Assembly (NCBI GenBank): GCA_903898785.1
Contig: CAIUGU010000069.1
Location: 1 to 45,801 of the forward strand
Source of the DNA: an uncultured Pseudomonadota bacterium
Lineage (GTDB): Bacteria; Pseudomonadota; Gammaproteobacteria; Steroidobacterales; Steroidobacteraceae
Direction: 5' to 3'
DNA: 45,801 nucleotides
Shown here: positions 41,524 through 45,801 of the stretch, piece after piece
Layout: each line of letters starts with the position of its first letter
Position numbering within the stretch: position 1 is the first letter of the stretch
Program-made: the position numbers and the translations under genes
The notes under the pieces: generated by a model
What the model was told of the DNA's origin: nothing
Database searches by the model: none
Seen by the model: the letters and a program-made list of their open reading frames with translations, nothing else

Positions 41524-43842
41524 ATGAGCCTGTCGACTCCTTTCAAGATGCTCGGTCGCGCGGGGCGAGTCGCCCTGCTGGCGATGCTCGCTGGGTCGTT
41601 GACGGCCGCGATGGCCGCTGACGATTTCCTGCCGCCGGAACAGGTGTTCCACCACAGCGCCCGCGTCGACGGCGATCGCGTCATCGTCACGTGGCGCGTC
41701 GAGCCCGGGCATTACCTCTACAAGCAGCGCATGGGCTTCGCGGCAGCCACGCCCGGCGTCACGCTCGGGCTCCCTGCCTGGCCCAAGGGCGAAAGCCACA
41801 AGGACGAGTTCTTCGGCGAACAGGAAGTCTTCCGGGGGTCGAACGAGTTTCCCGTACCCTTCACCGTCAGCGGCACGCAGCCGCGGACTCTCGAGCTCAA
41901 GCTGAAATTCCAGGGCTGCGCGGATGCGGGCCTGTGTTATCCGCCCACGACCTGGAACGAGACAGTTGCACTGCCGGCCGCCGCCAACGCCGCGTCCCCG
42001 CCCGCAGCAGGGGGCTCGTTGCTCTCCCGCTCGGCTGCCGGCTCAACCGGGGGACTGCAGAGCCCGGCAGCGTCGACGCAGCAGGATGACGAGTTCCTGC
42101 CGCCGGACGAGGCCTTCCGCTTCGTCGCGGAGATGAAGCGGCCCGATTCGGTCGAGCTCAACTGGGCCATTGCCGACGGGTATTACCTTTACAAGAAGCG
42201 AGTCAGCGTCTCGACGGACAGCGACCAGGCGCAGGTCGGCCAGCCGCTGCTCCCGCAGGGCAAGGCCCACACGGATGAGTTCTTCGGCGACAGCGAGGTG
42301 TATTTCGAGACGCTGCAGGGCACGGTCCCGGTCGCCCGCGCCGCGGGTTCAAGCGGAACGCTGAACCTGAAAGTCACCTACCAGGGATGCGCGGAAGGCG
42401 GCCTGTGCTACCTGCCGATCACGAAGACGGTTGCGCTCGACCTGCCGCCCACGGACACCGCCAGTTCGCTGCCCCCCGTCGATGGCCTCGCGGCCCCCGG
42501 CGCCACGGGAGACACGGTGAAGATCTCGGAGCAGGACCGCCTCGCCGGCCTCGTCCGTGATGGCAACCTCGCGTTGATGCTGGTGACGTTTTTCGGATTG
42601 GGTATCCTGCTCTCGCTGACACCCTGCGTCCTGCCGATGATCCCGATCCTTTCGGGGATCATCGCCGGCCAGGGCAGCCACATCACGCCGGCCCGCAGCT
42701 TCTCGCTCGCGTTCACTTACGTGCAGGGCATGGCGCTGACCTATGCCGCCGCCGGCGCCGTGTTCGCGCTCGTGTTCAAGACCGCCCCGCAGGCCGCGTT
42801 CCAGCAACCGTGGATCATTACGCTGTTCGCGGTGCTGTTCGTCGCCATGGCGCTGGCGATGTTCGGCACGTACACCTTGCAGATGCCGAGCGCGCTGCAG
42901 TCGCGGCTGACCGATGTGAGCAACCGGCAACGCTCGGGCACGTACATCGGTACGTTCGCCATGGGCGCGCTGTCGTCGCTGATCGTGACCGCCTGCGTCG
43001 CTCCCGTGATCGTCGCGGCGCTGTCGGTCATCGCGCAGACGGGCAATCTCGCGCGCGGCGCGGGCGCGCTGTACGCCACCGGCATCGGCATGGGCGTGCC
43101 GCTGCTCGTCGTGGGCGCGTCGGCCGGCTCCCTGCTGCCGCGGGTCGGCCCATGGATGGACACGATCAAGTCGCTGTTCGGCGTGATGTTCCTGGGTGTA
43201 GCGATCTACGTCGCGACGCCGCTGTTGCCGGACGCCCTCGTCATGCTGCTGTGGTCGGCGCTGGCCGTGATCAGCGGATTCTGGGTGTTCTCGATGAAGT
43301 CCCGCGATGGCGGCCCCGCTGCCGCCCCGCTGCGCGGCACCGGGCTGCTCGCGATCTTCTACGGCATCATCCTGCTGATCGGCTCGGCGGCCGGCGGCAA
43401 GGATCCGCTGCAACCGCTCAAGGGTACGTTGCTCGCCGGCAACGTGCCGGGTGCCGCCGCGGCAGAGGGCATCGAACTCAAGCGCATCAAGTCGGTTGAG
43501 GACCTCGATCGCGAGATTGCCGCTGCCGTCGCAGCCAAGCGGCCCGTGATGCTCGATTTCTATGCGGATTGGTGCGTGTCCTGCAAGGAGATGGAGAAAT
43601 ACACGTTCACCGATGCCGGCGTGCGCGAGACACTGGCCGCGGGCGTGCTGCTGCAGGCGGACGTCACCGCCAACGACGAAGTGGACCAGGTCCTGCTCAA
43701 GCGATTCGGCATCTTCGGCCCGCCCACCATCGCCTTCTTCGGTGCGGACGGCGTCGAACGCCAGAACCACCGGCTCGTGGGCTTTGTGCCGGCGGCACGA
43801 TTCCGCGATCATGTCGCCGAGGCGTTTGCCCCCGCCATTTGA
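41524..43842 (+). CDS. dsbD: Thiol:disulfide interchange protein DsbD with duplicated alpha domain
   Basis: 772 residues, against about 565 in E. coli. Signal peptide to about residue 32, then two tandem DsbD-alpha domains: residues about 33-150 (C132/C138 in FQGCADAGLCYPP) and 188-310 (C289/C295 in YQGCAEGGLCYLP). The beta transmembrane domain follows, with C368 (LSLTPCVLPM) and C491 (VTACVAP), and then the thioredoxin-like gamma domain with C684/C687 (DWCVSCKEM). Electrons pass from cytosolic thioredoxin via beta and gamma to the alpha domain and then to periplasmic targets. Two alpha domains could widen the set of targets. It follows cutA by 7 bp and precedes a TlpA-like gene by 13 bp. Confidence 0.95.
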   Translation: MSLSTPFKMLGRAGRVALLAMLAGSLTAAMAADDFLPPEQVFHHSARVDGDRVIVTWRVEPGHYLYKQRMGFAAATPGVTLGLPAWPKGESHKDEFFGEQEVFRGSNEFPVPFTVSGTQPRTLELKLKFQGCADAGLCYPPTTWNETVALPAAANAASPPAAGGSLLSRSAAGSTGGLQSPAASTQQDDEFLPPDEAFRFVAEMKRPDSVELNWAIADGYYLYKKRVSVSTDSDQAQVGQPLLPQGKAHTDEFFGDSEVYFETLQGTVPVARAAGSSGTLNLKVTYQGCAEGGLCYLPITKTVALDLPPTDTASSLPPVDGLAAPGATGDTVKISEQDRLAGLVRDGNLALMLVTFFGLGILLSLTPCVLPMIPILSGIIAGQGSHITPARSFSLAFTYVQGMALTYAAAGAVFALVFKTAPQAAFQQPWIITLFAVLFVAMALAMFGTYTLQMPSALQSRLTDVSNRQRSGTYIGTFAMGALSSLIVTACVAPVIVAALSVIAQTGNLARGAGALYATGIGMGVPLLVVGASAGSLLPRVGPWMDTIKSLFGVMFLGVAIYVATPLLPDALVMLLWSALAVISGFWVFSMKSRDGGPAAAPLRGTGLLAIFYGIILLIGSAAGGKDPLQPLKGTLLAGNVPGAAAAEGIELKRIKSVEDLDREIAAAVAAKRPVMLDFYADWCVSCKEMEKYTFTDAGVRETLAAGVLLQADVTANDEVDQVLLKRFGIFGPPTIAFFGADGVERQNHRLVGFVPAARFRDHVAEAFAPAI

Positions 43843-43855
43843 TCCGAGGCATTCG

Positions 43856-44512
43856 ATGAACAAGCTCGTGCTGGGCGCGATCGCGATGGCCGCGGGCGTC
43901 GTCGGCTTCTTTGCCTACCGGCTGATCGCGTCGCCCGAGCCTGCCGAGCCGGTGGTGGCCGAATTGCAGCGGCCGACCGGTGGCATGCCCGAAGTGTTGC
44001 CCGCGTTCTCGCTGCAGAACCGGGACGGCCAGCTCCAGTCGATCAAGGACTGGCCGCAAAAATCCATGATCGTGAACTTCTGGGCCACGTGGTGCGCGCC
44101 CTGCCGTCGCGAGATCCCGTTGCTGAACGAGCTCCAGCGGACGCGGTCGGCCGAGGGCTTCCAGGTCGTGGGGGTCGCGGTCGACTTCCGCGAGGACGTG
44201 CTCAAGTACGCGAACGAGATCGGCATCGACTATCCGATCCTGATCGGCGAACAGGACGGACTCAACGCCGTCAATTCGTTCGGGGTCGAGGCTGTCGGTT
44301 TTCCCTTTACCGCGTTCACCGATTCGCAGGGACGCATCATCAACCTGCACATCGGCGAGCTGACGGCACCCCAGGCCAAGGTGATTCTGGATACCATCAC
44401 GCGCGTGAATTCGGGAGAATTGACCCCCGCCACGGCCCGGACGGCGGTCGCGCAGCAACTGGCCGCCCTGCCCGAACGGGCAGCGAAAGACACGGGCACT
44501 ATCGCAAATTAA
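43856..44512 (+). CDS. TlpA-like membrane-anchored thioredoxin
   Basis: 218 residues. One N-terminal hydrophobic segment (LVLGAIAMAAGVVGFFAYRLI) acts as an anchor; the rest is periplasmic. The thioredoxin fold has the active site WCAPC at C80/C83 (NFWATWCAPCRREIPLL), then VVGVAVDFREDVLKYANE and GFPFTAFTDSQGRI with the cis-proline. It belongs to the TlpA/ResA/CcmG class that keeps periplasmic cysteines reduced, for example in cytochrome c maturation. It lies 13 bp after dsbD, the likely electron donor. A C-terminal helix-rich tail (about 170-218) is longer than in minimal family members. Confidence 0.93.
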   Translation: MNKLVLGAIAMAAGVVGFFAYRLIASPEPAEPVVAELQRPTGGMPEVLPAFSLQNRDGQLQSIKDWPQKSMIVNFWATWCAPCRREIPLLNELQRTRSAEGFQVVGVAVDFREDVLKYANEIGIDYPILIGEQDGLNAVNSFGVEAVGFPFTAFTDSQGRIINLHIGELTAPQAKVILDTITRVNSGELTPATARTAVAQQLAALPERAAKDTGTIAN

Positions 44513-44818
44513 GTCAATCCGCAGGTAAACTCGCGCCTATCTGCGGCTAAGTTCGACTATCAGACCTCCAGTAACGGCGCGCACCCTGTTGCTCAATCGC
44601 CCCAGGCAACCCGAATCCGGGCCGGGGAGCGGCTGTTTTCGGCCCCGGGGGGCGGAGACGGGATGTTGCGCGGGCAATACAGCGGGGCATCCGGCAGGCA
44701 GTCCGGGGCACCGCAGGTCGAACCCGGGCCAATGACTTGTTGGAAATTCGCGTTGCGGGGAGCGCTTGCGCCCCTCGCCGACGGCGGCAATCAGATCAGC
44801 TTCTCGAAGGGAGACTGC
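44513..44818 (+). other. 306-bp gene-free region before accB
   Basis: In many gammaproteobacteria the gene aroQ (3-dehydroquinate dehydratase) sits between the tlpA-like gene and accB; here no such frame exists. The region holds a CCGCAG/CTGCGG pair (44519-44546) and GC-rich text. The accB promoter is probably here. I cannot point to -35/-10 boxes with confidence. Confidence 0.7.
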
Positions 44819-45274
44819 ATGGATATTCGCAAGGTCAAGAAACTCATTGAGCTGCTCGAGGAATCGGGTATCGCCGAAATCGAGATCAAGGAGGGCGAGG
44901 AGTCCGTCCGCATCAGCCGGGGCGGCTCGCAGCCGATCTACCAGCAGCCCGCCGTGCACTACGCTCCCCATCAATCCGCCAGTGCCCCTGCGCCGGCCCC
45001 TGCCGCCGCTCCCGTGGTGGCCGCCGCCGCCCCGAACAACGACCACGCAGTCACGGCGCCGATGGTGGGCACGTACTACGCCTCCGGGGCCCCCGGCGCG
45101 AAGCCCTTCGTCGACATCGGCAGCGAGGTGAAGGTGGGCGACACGCTCTGCATCATCGAAGCCATGAAGATGATGAACCAGATCGAGTCCGACCGCGCCG
45201 GCAAGGTCACCTCGGTGCTCGCCAAGAACGGCGAAGCCGTCGAGTTCGGCCAAGTGCTCTTCATCATCGAATGA
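44819..45274 (+). CDS. accB: Acetyl-CoA carboxylase biotin carboxyl carrier protein
   Basis: 151 residues. N-terminal MDIRKVKKLIELLEESGIAEIEI, then a Pro/Ala-rich linker (about 50-75), then the biotinyl domain with the EAMKMMNQ site, biotinylated at K117. The thumb loop typical of E. coli BCCP is partly seen in YYASGAPGAKPFVDIG. It carries CO2 on biotin between AccC and AccAD in fatty acid synthesis. GAAGGGAGA about 8 bases upstream supports the start. Followed 36 bp later by accC, the usual operon. Confidence 0.98.
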   Translation: MDIRKVKKLIELLEESGIAEIEIKEGEESVRISRGGSQPIYQQPAVHYAPHQSASAPAPAPAAAPVVAAAAPNNDHAVTAPMVGTYYASGAPGAKPFVDIGSEVKVGDTLCIIEAMKMMNQIESDRAGKVTSVLAKNGEAVEFGQVLFIIE

Positions 45275-45310
45275 GCCGCCTCGCCACCGCATCAACAGAC
45301 ACCAGACACC

Positions 45311-45801
45311 ATGCTTGAGAAAGTCGTCATCGCCAATCGCGGCGAGATCGCGCTGCGCATCCTGCGCGCGTGCCGCGAGCTCGGCATCAAGACCGTCGCC
45401 GTGCATTCCACGGCCGACAAGAACCTGAAACACGTCCTGCTCGCGGACGAGACCGTCTGCATCGGCCCGCCCTCGTCCAAGGAGAGCTACCTCAACATGC
45501 CCGCGATCATCAGCGCGGCAGAGGTCACCGATTCGGTCGCGATCCACCCGGGATACGGCTTCCTGTCCGAGAACGCGGACTTCGCCGAGCGAGTCGAGAA
45601 GAGCGGCTTCATCTTCGTCGGCCCGCGCGCGGAGACCATCCGCCTGATGGGCGACAAGGTGTCGGCCATCAAGACCATGAAGAAGGCCGGCGTACCGTGC
45701 GTACCGGGTTCCGACGGCCCGATCGGGGCCGACCACGACGAGACGTTCCGCATCGCCCGCAGCATCGGTTATCCGGTGATCATCAAGGCGACCGCCGGTG
45801 G
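45311..45801 (+). CDS. accC: Acetyl-CoA carboxylase biotin carboxylase subunit (partial)
   Basis: The first 163 residues of an expected 445-450; the frame runs off the window. It starts [20 protein letters not shown], then [39 protein letters not shown] and VIIKATAGG, where the ATP-grasp glycine-rich loop begins. It catalyses ATP-dependent carboxylation of biotin on AccB. The remainder, including the catalytic domain, lies beyond 45801. Confidence 0.98.
   Translation, partial: MLEKVVIANRGEIALRILRACRELGIKTVAVHSTADKNLKHVLLADETVCIGPPSSKESYLNMPAIISAAEVTDSVAIHPGYGFLSENADFAERVEKSGFIFVGPRAETIRLMGDKVSAIKTMKKAGVPCVPGSDGPIGADHDETFRIARSIGYPVIIKATAG

Noticed and set aside
42349..43863. 504-residue minus-strand frame opposite dsbD
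   Set aside because: Antisense to the transmembrane and thioredoxin domains of dsbD; Arg/Gln/His-rich, no domain.

Overview
The window is GC-rich, tightly packed bacterial DNA that reads as a gammaproteobacterium. The best evidence is the right-hand block groEL-groES / cutA-dsbD-tlpA-like / accB-accC, a typical gammaproteobacterial neighbourhood, together with glnE, yggL and many exported proteins. Several exported families (a TonB receptor, two proteins sharing GHSxGxWEGDTLVVE, two-domain VOC proteins, an M2 peptidase) suggest a soil or freshwater scavenger of the Steroidobacterales/Nevskiales/Xanthomonadales kind. That placement is an inference and was not tested against a database. No rRNA, tRNA, CRISPR array or prophage was recognised.

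Layout. 1-0.7 kb: a junction of two broken genes, a GalE-type epimerase tail (minus) and an aldo/keto reductase without its N-terminus (plus). 0.7-11.7 kb: mostly exported proteins: a small secreted protein, a universal stress protein, a two-domain VOC protein, a DUF4382-type lipoprotein, a diheme cytochrome c, a RAYT transposase between two REP-like repeats, an exported MDR oxidoreductase, an M2 peptidase lipoprotein, a GST, a second two-domain VOC protein and a PAP2 phosphatase. 11.8-18.6 kb: two divergent operons. The minus operon carries a BchC-like dehydrogenase, a PTPS/QueD-fold protein, a GT4 glycosyltransferase, a SAM methyltransferase and DgkA. The plus operon carries a CDP-alcohol phosphatidyltransferase, YceI and a membrane-anchored alkaline-phosphatase-superfamily enzyme. 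18.6-24.6 kb: a large fold-back repeat, a MetE-C-like protein, an exported amidohydrolase, an SGNH-like protein, a histidine phosphatase, an exported DJ-1/PfpI protein and YggL. 24.9-32.1 kb: two related exported proteins of unknown function around a GNAT enzyme, a large TonB-dependent receptor, a GST and a PNPOx-like protein. 32.1-38.7 kb: glnE, a DHA2-type MFS exporter, an APC permease and an exported methyltransferase. 38.8-45.8 kb: groESL with a heat-shock-type promoter and a CIRCE-like operator, then cutA, a DsbD with a duplicated N-terminal domain, a TlpA-like thioredoxin, accB and the start of accC.

The most promising candidate for an undescribed system is the 11.8-18.6 kb pair of operons. 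It combines a PTPS-fold protein that has lost the catalytic Cys, Asp and His and one zinc His with a BchC-like dehydrogenase, sugar transfer, methylation, CDP-alcohol chemistry, a lipid-carrier-type YceI protein and a periplasmic phospho/sulfo-transfer domain. This looks like assembly of a modified lipid or glycoconjugate. The parts are visible in the sequence; the pathway is inference. A second theme is that families usually found in the cytosol (VOC, MDR, DJ-1, SAM methyltransferase) here carry export signals.
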